Position numbers and translations under genes: made by a program. A stretch of DNA of 9,558 nt from an uncultured Lachnospiraceae bacterium. Lineage in GTDB: Bacteria; Bacillota; Clostridia; Lachnospirales; Lachnospiraceae. Under the pieces are notes generated by a model. It was not told the DNA's origin. It searched no databases and saw only the letters and a program-made list of their open reading frames with translations. The stretch covers positions 1 to 9,558 of the forward strand of contig CARUOB010000078.1 of assembly GCA_949076555.1 (NCBI GenBank), in the 5' to 3' direction. Below, in pieces: positions 1-5,902 of this stretch. Numbering within the stretch: the first letter of the stretch is position 1; each line of letters starts with the position of its first letter.

Positions 1-405
1 TACCAACTCTGTCTCCATAATCGCACGCACAAGCTCAGGATCGGTACCGTCGACAATCAGCAGGATGCCCTTTTTCAAAAAGTCGTCCTCGATGTCGCTG
101 GCCGCTTCTTCCAAAGACAGGAGTCCTTCTTTACGGGCTACGTTGGAAAGTTCTATGATTTTCTGAATAATCCCGGGCACATTCATGCTGGACGTCTTAA
201 AGATCAATCCCATACTCTTAAGACCCGCTACGAAATCAGGTATCGTATAACTAGCAAAAATACACATGAAGGAACCGCCGAATGTAACCAGAATCGACGG
301 CATATCTATGAATCCAAACACAGTGGAAAAATCTTTTCCCCACACCATACCGAATATCATCAGTCCAAAACATGCTACCAAGCCAATAACCGAAGCTATA
401 TCCAT
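1..405 (-). CDS. motA: MotA flagellar stator protein, N-terminal part (gene runs off the window)
   Basis: This is the proton-channel stator subunit that pairs with MotB in the cytoplasmic membrane and pushes on FliG to turn the rotor. The frame is open from the ATG at 403-405 to the window edge, giving 135 residues. The protein starts MDIASVIGLVACFGLMIFGM, a first membrane segment (about residues 3-22). A second follows at about 36-54, ending in a TFGGSF stretch typical of MotA. The cytoplasmic loop then carries NVARKEGLLSLE (residues 88-99), whose Arg is the conserved charged residue that contacts FliG in characterised MotA proteins. The start lies 21 bp after the flbD stop, in the same frame. 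The leader has only a weak ribosome site (GTGGGTG), so translation may be coupled to flbD. The missing C-terminus should hold TM3 and TM4, and motB would be expected next. Family assignment is secure; truncation is by the window only. Confidence 0.95.
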   Translation of the reverse strand, partial: MDIASVIGLVACFGLMIFGMVWGKDFSTVFGFIDMPSILVTFGGSFMCIFASYTIPDFVAGLKSMGLIFKTSSMNVPGIIQKIIELSNVARKEGLLSLEEAASDIEDDFLKKGILLIVDGTDPELVRAIMETELV

Positions 406-426
406 ATGTACACACCCACTTTTACA

Positions 427-612
427 CTAGTCTGCAAAAATATCCTTTCTATACGATTTTACTAAATTTTTCACTTCTTGTCTACTTTCTTTTACAATTA
501 ATTTGCGGCCGGTCGTAAAAGACAAGACGGTATCGGGGGTTTCCTCTACCAACTCCAGCAAATCCGGATTGATCAACACTTTCACGCCGTTAATCTTCGT
601 GACCTCTACCAT
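427..612 (-). CDS. flbD: FlbD/SwrD family flagellar protein
   Basis: A 61-residue protein of the small FlbD family, of which B. subtilis SwrD (YlzI) is the studied member. SwrD raises flagellar motor torque and is needed for swarming, so the position just before motA fits a role in motor power. This family is unrelated to the Caulobacter transcription regulator also called FlbD. The family pattern is visible: an N-terminal V-T-x-I-N-G stretch, then LINPDLLELVEETPDTVLSF (residues 13-32), a TTGRK turn, and IVKES leading into a C-terminal helix. Length matches the family (roughly 60-75 residues). The ATG at 612 is preceded by AGAGGGGAAAG, a good ribosome site. Unlike the upstream genes, it is separated from flgE by a terminator and probably has its own promoter. 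No membrane segment is visible. Confidence 0.93.
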   Translation of the reverse strand: MVEVTKINGVKVLINPDLLELVEETPDTVLSFTTGRKLIVKESRQEVKNLVKSYRKDIFAD

Positions 613-654
613 AGACTTTCCCCTCTGCTAATTTCTATATTATGCAACTCATTT

Positions 655-683
655 ATTTTACCACACATCTACAAAAACTGCAA
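655..683 (-). promoter_or_regulatory. Candidate extended -10 promoter for flbD-motA
   Basis: On the minus strand a -35-like TTGCAG (678-683) is followed after exactly 17 bp by TAAAAT (655-660), which matches TATAAT at five of six positions. TGG directly before it supplies the TGn of an extended -10. It lies between the flgE terminator and flbD and would start RNA about 36 nt before the flbD ATG. The -35 matches TTGACA at only three positions, so this is a prediction. No sigma-28-type or sigma-54-type promoter was seen here. Confidence 0.45.
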
Positions 684-717
684 AAAGAAATTTTACCAAT
701 CCTCGCACCATTCGCAC

Positions 718-763
718 AAAAAAGAGGATCTTCCCGCAGTTTCCCGCGGAAAAATCCCCTCTT
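718..763 (-). terminator. Intrinsic terminator after flgE
   Basis: On the minus strand an 18-nt arm (746-763) pairs with a 16-nt arm (722-737) around an 8-nt loop GGGAAACT. It gives 16 pairs, two of them G-U, with one 2-nt GG bulge. The 3' arm ends CCTCTT and runs straight into a U-tract, making TTTTTT in all. The stem begins 11 nt after the flgE stop codon. This is a standard rho-independent terminator. The opposite strand also has a T-rich flank (ATTTTATT), but no plus-strand gene ends here. Confidence 0.82.
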
Positions 764-774
764 ATTTTATTGAA

Positions 775-2883
775 TTAACGCTTCAGATTTACCAGCTCTT
801 CCAGCATGGAGTCTGATGTGGTGATAATACGGCTGTTCGCCTGGAAACCACGCTGTGTGGTGATCATTTCGGTGAACTCGCCTGCCAGATCCACGTTACT
901 CATCTCCAGTACGCCGGACTCCATGGTACCTTCTCCGTCGGAGGTAATGTCTATACCGGTGCCGTCGAACTCGCCGGAGTTTAAGGTCGCCGAGTACAGG
1001 TTATTACCTGCCTTTGCAAGACCTGCCGCGTTGGCGAACTTGGTCACCGCAATCTGTCCCAGAAGCTTGGAGAGACCGTTGTCGTAGGAGGCTCTGATCT
1101 TACCGTCCTGACCGATCTCCACGCCGATCAGTGCGCCCTCCTTACGGCCGCTGCCAAGGTTGTTCTCGCCGCCGTCGCCGCTATCAAAGGCAATTGTAGA
1201 CGTCTTGCCGTTGTTGACATTACGGATTGTCGAGAAGTCGATGGACAGGTCACTGAAATGGCCCAGATCCACGTTTGCGCCGGTCAGATCCGTAGTAGAG
1301 CCCGCAAAGTTCAGCGTCACCGCATTCTGCTCAGGATCTCCTACATAGCTGAACTTACCGGTTTTGGTATCAAACACCAGAGCGTTACCTGTATAACTCT
1401 CCACTCGTGTCACGCTGGCATGGCCATCAGGTGTAATATAATTGATATCGTATTTCATATTGTCGGTGGAGTGCAGGCCGTAAGCCTTCTCCATGATCGT
1501 TTCCTTATCCGCAGGATAGTTCAGCGTCACACCAAACTTACCCGTAGCCGCAGTGAAATCGGATTCCTGATTGGTCTTAAACTGCGCCGTAAAGGAAATT
1601 GTCACCGCACCCTTGTCATCTACCGAGAGAAGCGGTGCTGCCGGCGTACCACCTGTAGCCAGAGTCACATTGCCGCCCAGCTTACTGAGCACCTCCTGCC
1701 AGCCGTCCTTATCAATCGCCGTAGCGGGATTAGTCACATCACTCGGTCCCAACGGTTTCCTGTCGCCATAAGTAATTGTGCCGTCCGCGTTCACCGTCTC
1801 AGGCCTGTAGTAATACTGCTTTTCCTTCTCATCGTATGTCAGCCCATACTTTTCCTGTAAGATCGACTTGTCAAGGGTCACGTCTCCCTGCATCGTTACA
1901 TCGCTATTCGCCGCAAAATTTGGCGTATCTGCAGCGGGCACAGTCACCTTCAGGTTCTCCGCCATAGACATCATGACATTGGTGTCGAAGCCAGTCAGGA
2001 TCTCTCCGTAATTATAGTTCACTATAAAAGTACCCTCTCCGGGGTTAGCGCCGTCCTTATATGTCACGCTGCCATCATCGGGAAGACCGTATACCTTCGT
2101 CTCCTCGATAGACTTATCCTCTCCGAAGGTCGCGATCTGGCTAATATCATTGACATTATAATAATCTTTCAGGGACATGCCGTTGCTGTCCATGATATCG
2201 TCAAGCTGCACGTAATAATTGCCGTCCTGACTCAGCGCATGGATACTGAATTGTGCTGTATAGAGGTAGCCCCTTGCATCGTAAAACGATAATGTCCGCA
2301 CAAGACCCGCCTTGCTGTGGACGTTGGTGTCGTTCTTATCCAGAATACCGCTTACGATTGCTTTGGTCGTCGCCTCCGCGGGCGCCGTCATATTTTCCGC
2401 CTTCATGATCTGAAGCGCCTGCACCGGGCCGGACTGAATATTACCGTCCTCATCCAGTCCCCATCCCATCACACGGTAACCGGTACTCGCCATAACGAGG
2501 TTTCCGGCGCCGTCAATGGTAAAGGAACCGTCTCTGGTGAAAAAGTTCTGGGAACCGCTGTTTACGATGAAAAAGGACTCGCCCGAAATCATCACGTCCC
2601 AAGGGTTATTCGTAGACTGGGCGGAACCCTGTCTCGTGATGGCAGTGTTGATCGCCGCCGTCTTGGCGCCCAAACCGATCTGTCTTGCGTTGATACCGCC
2701 TCGTCCCGTGTCCGCGTTGGCGCCGGAAGCCGCCTGCGTTGTCTGGTAGAGCAGGTCGCTGAATATCATGTTCTGTGACTTGTATGCGACCGTGTTTACA
2801 TTCGCAATGTTGTTACCGATAACATCCATTCTGGTCTGGTGGGTCTTAAGACCCGACACGCCAGAAAAAAGTGATCTCATCAT
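775..2883 (-). CDS. flgE: Flagellar hook protein FlgE (large form)
   Basis: This protein builds the hook, the curved universal joint between rod and filament; it is exported through the flagellar type III apparatus. Residues 1-45 are the rod/hook D0 domain with IGNNIANVNTVAYKSQ (22-37). Residues 94-141 hold the conserved WDVMISGESFFIV and FFTRDGSFTIDGAGNLV stretches. Residues 655-702 are the C-terminal D0 helix with LEMSNVDLAGEFTEMI and QRGFQANSRII. At 702 residues it is much longer than Salmonella FlgE (about 400); the extra length is surface-domain sequence at about 150-600. It has no cysteine, so the Cys-dependent lysinoalanine crosslink of spirochete hooks cannot form. Two adjacent ATGs are possible; the first is nearer to AAGGAGG at 2894-2900, though the 10-nt spacing is slightly long. 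A terminator follows the stop. The family call is certain; only the start is open, by one codon. Confidence 0.97.
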   Translation of the reverse strand: MMRSLFSGVSGLKTHQTRMDVIGNNIANVNTVAYKSQNMIFSDLLYQTTQAASGANADTGRGGINARQIGLGAKTAAINTAITRQGSAQSTNNPWDVMISGESFFIVNSGSQNFFTRDGSFTIDGAGNLVMASTGYRVMGWGLDEDGNIQSGPVQALQIMKAENMTAPAEATTKAIVSGILDKNDTNVHSKAGLVRTLSFYDARGYLYTAQFSIHALSQDGNYYVQLDDIMDSNGMSLKDYYNVNDISQIATFGEDKSIEETKVYGLPDDGSVTYKDGANPGEGTFIVNYNYGEILTGFDTNVMMSMAENLKVTVPAADTPNFAANSDVTMQGDVTLDKSILQEKYGLTYDEKEKQYYYRPETVNADGTITYGDRKPLGPSDVTNPATAIDKDGWQEVLSKLGGNVTLATGGTPAAPLLSVDDKGAVTISFTAQFKTNQESDFTAATGKFGVTLNYPADKETIMEKAYGLHSTDNMKYDINYITPDGHASVTRVESYTGNALVFDTKTGKFSYVGDPEQNAVTLNFAGSTTDLTGANVDLGHFSDLSIDFSTIRNVNNGKTSTIAFDSGDGGENNLGSGRKEGALIGVEIGQDGKIRASYDNGLSKLLGQIAVTKFANAAGLAKAGNNLYSATLNSGEFDGTGIDITSDGEGTMESGVLEMSNVDLAGEFTEMITTQRGFQANSRIITTSDSMLEELVNLKR

Positions 2884-2922
2884 AGTGAAATGACCTCCTT
2901 AAACTTGTATGGGGAACCGTCT

Positions 2923-2944
2923 GTCCTCTCTGTCAGTCGAGGAC
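2923..2944 (-). other. Hairpin in the flgE leader
   Basis: Within the 85-nt gap before flgE the minus strand has GTCCTC and GAGGAC separated by 10 nt, a perfect 6-bp stem. An upstream AGGAGG (2950-2955) has no start codon at usable distance and could pair with the same GTCCTC arm as an alternative fold. No U-tract follows, so it is not a terminator. It may only be a chance structure or affect mRNA stability. Confidence 0.3.
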
Positions 2945-2968
2945 GCTAAGCCTCCTGTAAGGTCCGGC

Positions 2969-3373
2969 TTATATAATGACCGCTCCGTCTATGTTTGTGA
3001 ATACATTCTCATCAGCCTCCGTCTGATCCATCGCCGTGATAACCGTCTGATTCGGCACACTCACGATAAATGCAAGGGAATCTACCATGACCAATGATTC
3101 CTTTATCCCCTTCGCCGAGGCTTTTGCTGCTCCCATGTTCAGGCGTTCCACCTGTTCCTCGGTCAGCTCAATATTCCTGTCCGTCAGACGATTTGCCGCA
3201 TGTTTGGAAAATCTGACTTCCCCGGGCTGTTCCATGCCGTCTGTCTTTTTTGACAGAATATCCTGAAAGCTTATGCCTCCCGACGCAGGCGCTTCGTCCT
3301 TGAATCTGCCTGTCTTCAAATATTGATCCTGAAGCTGCTCTATCGAAGGGAAAGAACTGCCTTGAATCTTCAT
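2969..3373 (-). CDS. TIGR02530 family flagellar operon protein
   Basis: A 134-residue soluble protein of the family known only as flagellar operon protein TIGR02530, found next to flgD and flgE in Firmicutes flagellar operons. I know of no settled function. The N-terminal 50 residues are variable and probably flexible. The conserved core starts at VRFSKHAANRLTDRNIEL (53-70), continues with KASAKGIKESLVMVDSLAFI (84-103), and ends with TVITAMD and NVFTNIDGAVII (123-134). There is no signal peptide or membrane segment, and no cysteine. The ATG at 3373 follows AGGGAGG (3381-3387) at 7 nt. It lies 36 bp after flgD and 85 bp before flgE. From this context I infer a part in hook-cap or hook-subunit assembly, for example as a chaperone or regulator of FlgD/FlgE export, but the sequence does not prove it. 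Confidence 0.9.
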   Translation of the reverse strand: MKIQGSSFPSIEQLQDQYLKTGRFKDEAPASGGISFQDILSKKTDGMEQPGEVRFSKHAANRLTDRNIELTEEQVERLNMGAAKASAKGIKESLVMVDSLAFIVSVPNQTVITAMDQTEADENVFTNIDGAVII

Positions 3374-3409
3374 ACTCTCTCCTCCCTGAGATCATCGCCC
3401 CGCTGTGGC

Positions 3410-4147
3410 TTACTTATCGTCGCCGTCATCGCCGTCGCCGTCATCGCCATCACCGTCACCGTCACCGTCGTCACCATCACCGCCGTTGTCCTTATCTGCA
3501 TCAGCGATCGCCACCAGATCTTTCATCTTAGCCGCATACTTCTTCATGGTGTCTACTTCCTCATCCGTCAGGAATTCTTTCTGGTAATCGGTCATCTTAT
3601 CATACATCTCGCTCAGCTTTTCTACCTTTTCCCTGTCGGCAATCGTCAGATTTTCCATAGCGGGAAGCTTTTTGAGAATATTCAGCCAGTCTGCCGCCAG
3701 CTTATATGCCTCTATATAGGTAGGATCAGCTACTGTTGCCAGATCATCCATCGAATAGAGTTCTCCGCGGATAGACAGGTACGCCTTGTTGTTCTCATAC
3801 GTGACAAAGTCCACGGGGCCCTGTACCTGTGTAAGTCTGCCCTGACTATCCCTCACATTTAAGAGTACCGTCTGTCCTACTAACGCCGACGCCCGGAAAA
3901 GATCCATGGATGCGCTCATGTTCTGCATCTGCTCCAGTTCCGAGAATGTCGCATACTGGGAAATATACTCTGTGTTTGAGGTGGGCTCCAGCGGATCCTG
4001 ATACTTCATCTGTGCCACCAGCAACTGTAAGAAAGCGTCCTTATCCAGCGTATTGCTTGACTTTACGCCCTTTCTTGCTTCCTCGAGGGACGCCGCGGAA
4101 TTGGATTCCACGAATTTACCGTTTTCTACTCTCTGTACTACGCCCAT
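3410..4147 (-). CDS. flgD: Flagellar hook cap protein FlgD with unusual C-terminal extension
   Basis: FlgD caps the growing hook and guides FlgE polymerisation outside the cell. Residues 34-77 are the conserved N-terminal domain, with LDKDAFLQLLVAQMKYQDPL and the following NTEYISQYATFSELEQM. Residues 84-140 (ALVGQTVLLNV, VDFVTYENNKAYLSI) resemble a reduced tudor-like part. I see no FlgD Ig-like domain as in Salmonella. Instead residues 150-212 form a helical segment with LTIADREKVEKLSEMYDKMT and YQKEFLT, followed by a tail of 16 Asp and 10 Gly in the last 30 residues (216-245). At 245 residues it is far longer than the short B. subtilis form (about 140). The ATG follows AAAGGAG (4155-4161) at 7 nt. 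The cap role is secure from the N-terminus; the role of the extension and tail is unknown. Confidence 0.95.
   Translation of the reverse strand: MGVVQRVENGKFVESNSAASLEEARKGVKSSNTLDKDAFLQLLVAQMKYQDPLEPTSNTEYISQYATFSELEQMQNMSASMDLFRASALVGQTVLLNVRDSQGRLTQVQGPVDFVTYENNKAYLSIRGELYSMDDLATVADPTYIEAYKLAADWLNILKKLPAMENLTIADREKVEKLSEMYDKMTDYQKEFLTDEEVDTMKKYAAKMKDLVAIADADKDNGGDGDDGDGDGDGDDGDGDDGDDK
3413..3502 (-). repeat. Low-complexity Asp/Gly codon repeat at the 3' end of flgD
   Basis: The last 30 codons of flgD before the stop are nearly all GAY and GGY. From residue 222 to 244 (3416-3484) only Asp and Gly occur. At DNA level this is a run of imperfect 6- and 9-bp units (GGCGAC, GGTGAC, GATGGCGAC read on the minus strand). 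Such a tract can gain or lose units by replication slippage without breaking the frame when whole codons change. Confidence 0.85.
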
Positions 4148-4203
4148 TCTTTCACTCCTTTCTGAATCATGTTCTTACGGTCTCAGCAGTAAATGCTTCG
4201 ACC

Positions 4204-4226
4204 TATACCACACGTTATGCGGTATA
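4204..4226 (-). other. Hairpin holding the fliK stop codon in its loop
   Basis: On the minus strand TATACCGCA and TGTGGTATA form a 9-bp stem (one G-U pair) around the loop TAACG, whose TAA is the fliK stop codon. No U-tract follows, so it does not look like a terminator. It could slow ribosome release or protect an mRNA end. Its significance is uncertain. Confidence 0.4.
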
Positions 4227-5765
4227 ATCTACCGTATTGCCGTTTGCCTGCATCATCTCCACAGCGATCCGCTCCGAATCGTCGAGTGCCTCCAGACCTT
4301 CCTCCTCCATCATGTCGAGGTTTAAGTTGATCCTTCTTGCGCTCTTCTTCGCGCCCTCGTTCTGGCGGTCGGCCTCGTCCTGCTGGCTGCCGAACTGCTC
4401 GCCGTAAGCGTGGTTTGATACTGTGACTTCCACGGCATTCACCTTGATCCCCTGCTCTTCAAACTGTTCCTTGAGCTGGATCATCTGGGTTTCCAGAACC
4501 GTCTTCACCGTCTCGTTCTGTGCCGTAAACTGTGCGGTGATAACACCGTCCTTCGCCGCGATCTGTACATGTACCGTACCCAGACTTGCGGGATGTAACT
4601 GCATTTCCATCTCCTGCATCTCGGGCTTGATATTAAACTTCATGTACTCCACGATCTGATCCATGATCTGATTCGTCTCAGGCTGTGTGTATACCGGCCG
4701 CTCCACCGGCGCTTCCACCTCGTTCATACGTCCTGTTAGATTCTGTAAGAAAGCGTTGCCCGCATTGTTTCCTGCCGCGTGCTCCTCTCCCTTATGTCCC
4801 GAATCGTCCATACTCTCCTTCTTTAAAACAGGAGTGGTCTCAGGCTTTCCTGTGTCCGTGACCTGCTCGCTGACATGTTTCTCGCCGCTGGCATCGTCAA
4901 CCGTCACCTTGATCTGTACGGTGCCGCCATCTTTCTGTACGGATACCGCATAATCTTTCATGCCCTCCACGCTGACCTCAGGCTCCTCTGTCATCGGATT
5001 TTCTGCCTCCGGCATGGTAAGCACAGGCTCCTGCGTCTCCGCGGGCGCTTTCTCCTCTGTGTTTATCTGCGCCATCAGCGCTTCAAGCTCTTCCGCGCTC
5101 AGTCCCAATTCCTCCTGCAGCGTCGCAAGCGTCTCGTTCACCGTCTGGAAAAGCTCCTGCAAATTGCCGTAGAGTGTCTCGTCCGTGACCAGTGCCAGCT
5201 CATCCGTATTGCCTGTCAAATTTAATAACAGTTGTTTCAGATTTTCCGGATCAAAGAGATCCACCGCTGTAAGTCCTAAAATTTCCATGGCCTCTTCCAC
5301 CTTTTCCAGTGGAATATCCATCACATCGACGATCTCACCGACAATCTCTTCAGCCGCCTTCTCCACAGTCTCCTGCGTTTCGGCATCCTGTGTCTGCACA
5401 TCCTTCGTCCCTTCGGTCGTCTTGCCCTCGCTGCCGTCCTGCTTGGCTGCGCTCTGCGTATCGTCCGTGACCGCATCCTCAGGCTGCTTCGCGTCGGCTG
5501 TCTGATCCGCGCTTTCCTGCTCGTTCACGTCCTTCGGCTGCACAGTCTCCTGCGCGCTCTCCAGGCTCTCAGTTACCGCCTGCTTCGGCGCTGTCGCCGC
5601 CGCTGAACTGCCCGCCTGCGTTTTCTGCAGCCCGGCAAGCTGATCGCTCATTTTGTTCATGAGCTTATCAAAGCGCTCCTGCACGACTTCCTCCGGCTTC
5701 ACAGATGTCTGACTTCCCTGCACTGTCCCAAAGGGCGACAGGGCGTTTACATTGTTTACCGTCAT
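4215..5765 (-). CDS. fliK: Flagellar hook-length control protein FliK
   Basis: FliK is secreted during hook growth, measures hook length, and switches the export gate from hook to filament substrates. The C-terminal switch domain (Flg_hook family) spans about residues 362-452 and shows MQLHPASLGTVHVQI (388-402), AQFTAQNETVKTVLE (411-425) and a KVNAVEVTVS strand. Residues 50-135 are a Gln/Glu/Ala/Thr-rich, probably disordered segment, as in other FliK rulers. Residues 135-235 are predicted helical (VEKAAEEIVGEIVDVMD, then LTAVDLFDPENLKQLL). A short conserved tail INLNLD...MMQANGNTVDYTA ends the protein. The 516 residues exceed the 405 of Salmonella. The ATG at 5765 follows AAAGGAGG (5778-5785) at 12 nt, which is somewhat long. 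It lies between the YlxF-like gene and flgD, the standard Firmicutes position. Confidence 0.95.
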   Translation of the reverse strand: MTVNNVNALSPFGTVQGSQTSVKPEEVVQERFDKLMNKMSDQLAGLQKTQAGSSAAATAPKQAVTESLESAQETVQPKDVNEQESADQTADAKQPEDAVTDDTQSAAKQDGSEGKTTEGTKDVQTQDAETQETVEKAAEEIVGEIVDVMDIPLEKVEEAMEILGLTAVDLFDPENLKQLLLNLTGNTDELALVTDETLYGNLQELFQTVNETLATLQEELGLSAEELEALMAQINTEEKAPAETQEPVLTMPEAENPMTEEPEVSVEGMKDYAVSVQKDGGTVQIKVTVDDASGEKHVSEQVTDTGKPETTPVLKKESMDDSGHKGEEHAAGNNAGNAFLQNLTGRMNEVEAPVERPVYTQPETNQIMDQIVEYMKFNIKPEMQEMEMQLHPASLGTVHVQIAAKDGVITAQFTAQNETVKTVLETQMIQLKEQFEEQGIKVNAVEVTVSNHAYGEQFGSQQDEADRQNEGAKKSARRINLNLDMMEEEGLEALDDSERIAVEMMQANGNTVDYTA

Positions 5766-5807
5766 TTCTTGCTCTTTCCTCCTTTCTTAAATTTTCAAGG
5801 TACTAAC

Positions 5808-5853
5808 ATATATATATCACATGCGGCGGATGACCCGCTACATGGTATATATC
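5808..5853 (-). other. Imperfect long hairpin between the ylxF-like gene and fliK
   Basis: In the 137-nt gap 5766-5902 the minus strand can fold TATATA, CATGTA and GCGG with CCGC, CGCATG and TATATA around a GTCAT loop. That gives about 15 pairs with one bulge and one mismatch. Just upstream, GCGGT (5862-5866) can pair either with ACCGC (5877-5881) or with ACCG (5853-5856), so two small exclusive stems are possible. No U-tract follows any of them. The gap is the longest between the genes from fliG to fliK. Confidence 0.35.
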
Positions 5854-5902
5854 GGTATTTTACCGCAGGATATCAAGCGGTTTTTGGCAGATATCATGAG
5901 AA

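Noticed and set aside
1258..1860. 200-codon plus-strand open frame opposite flgE
   Set aside because: Antisense to the conserved FlgE frame, with no recognisable domain.
2950..2955. AGGAGG on the minus strand, possibly the ribosome site of a small leader gene before flgE
   Set aside because: No ATG, GTG or TTG lies at usable distance downstream. The real flgE site is AAGGAGG at 2894-2900.
3168..3395. 75-codon minus-strand frame overlapping the TIGR02530 gene
   Set aside because: It is a frame-shifted reading of the conserved gene, which has the better start and family motifs.
3323..3862. Plus-strand frame with a Val/Ile/Thr/Ala-rich stretch that looks like a membrane segment
   Set aside because: The hydrophobic run is the antisense reading of the Asp/Gly codon repeat of flgD, not a real transmembrane helix.
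5808..5817. Alternating AT run, considered as a promoter or origin element
   Set aside because: It is only 10 bp, has no matching -35 at proper spacing, and sits inside the operon next to a ribosome site.
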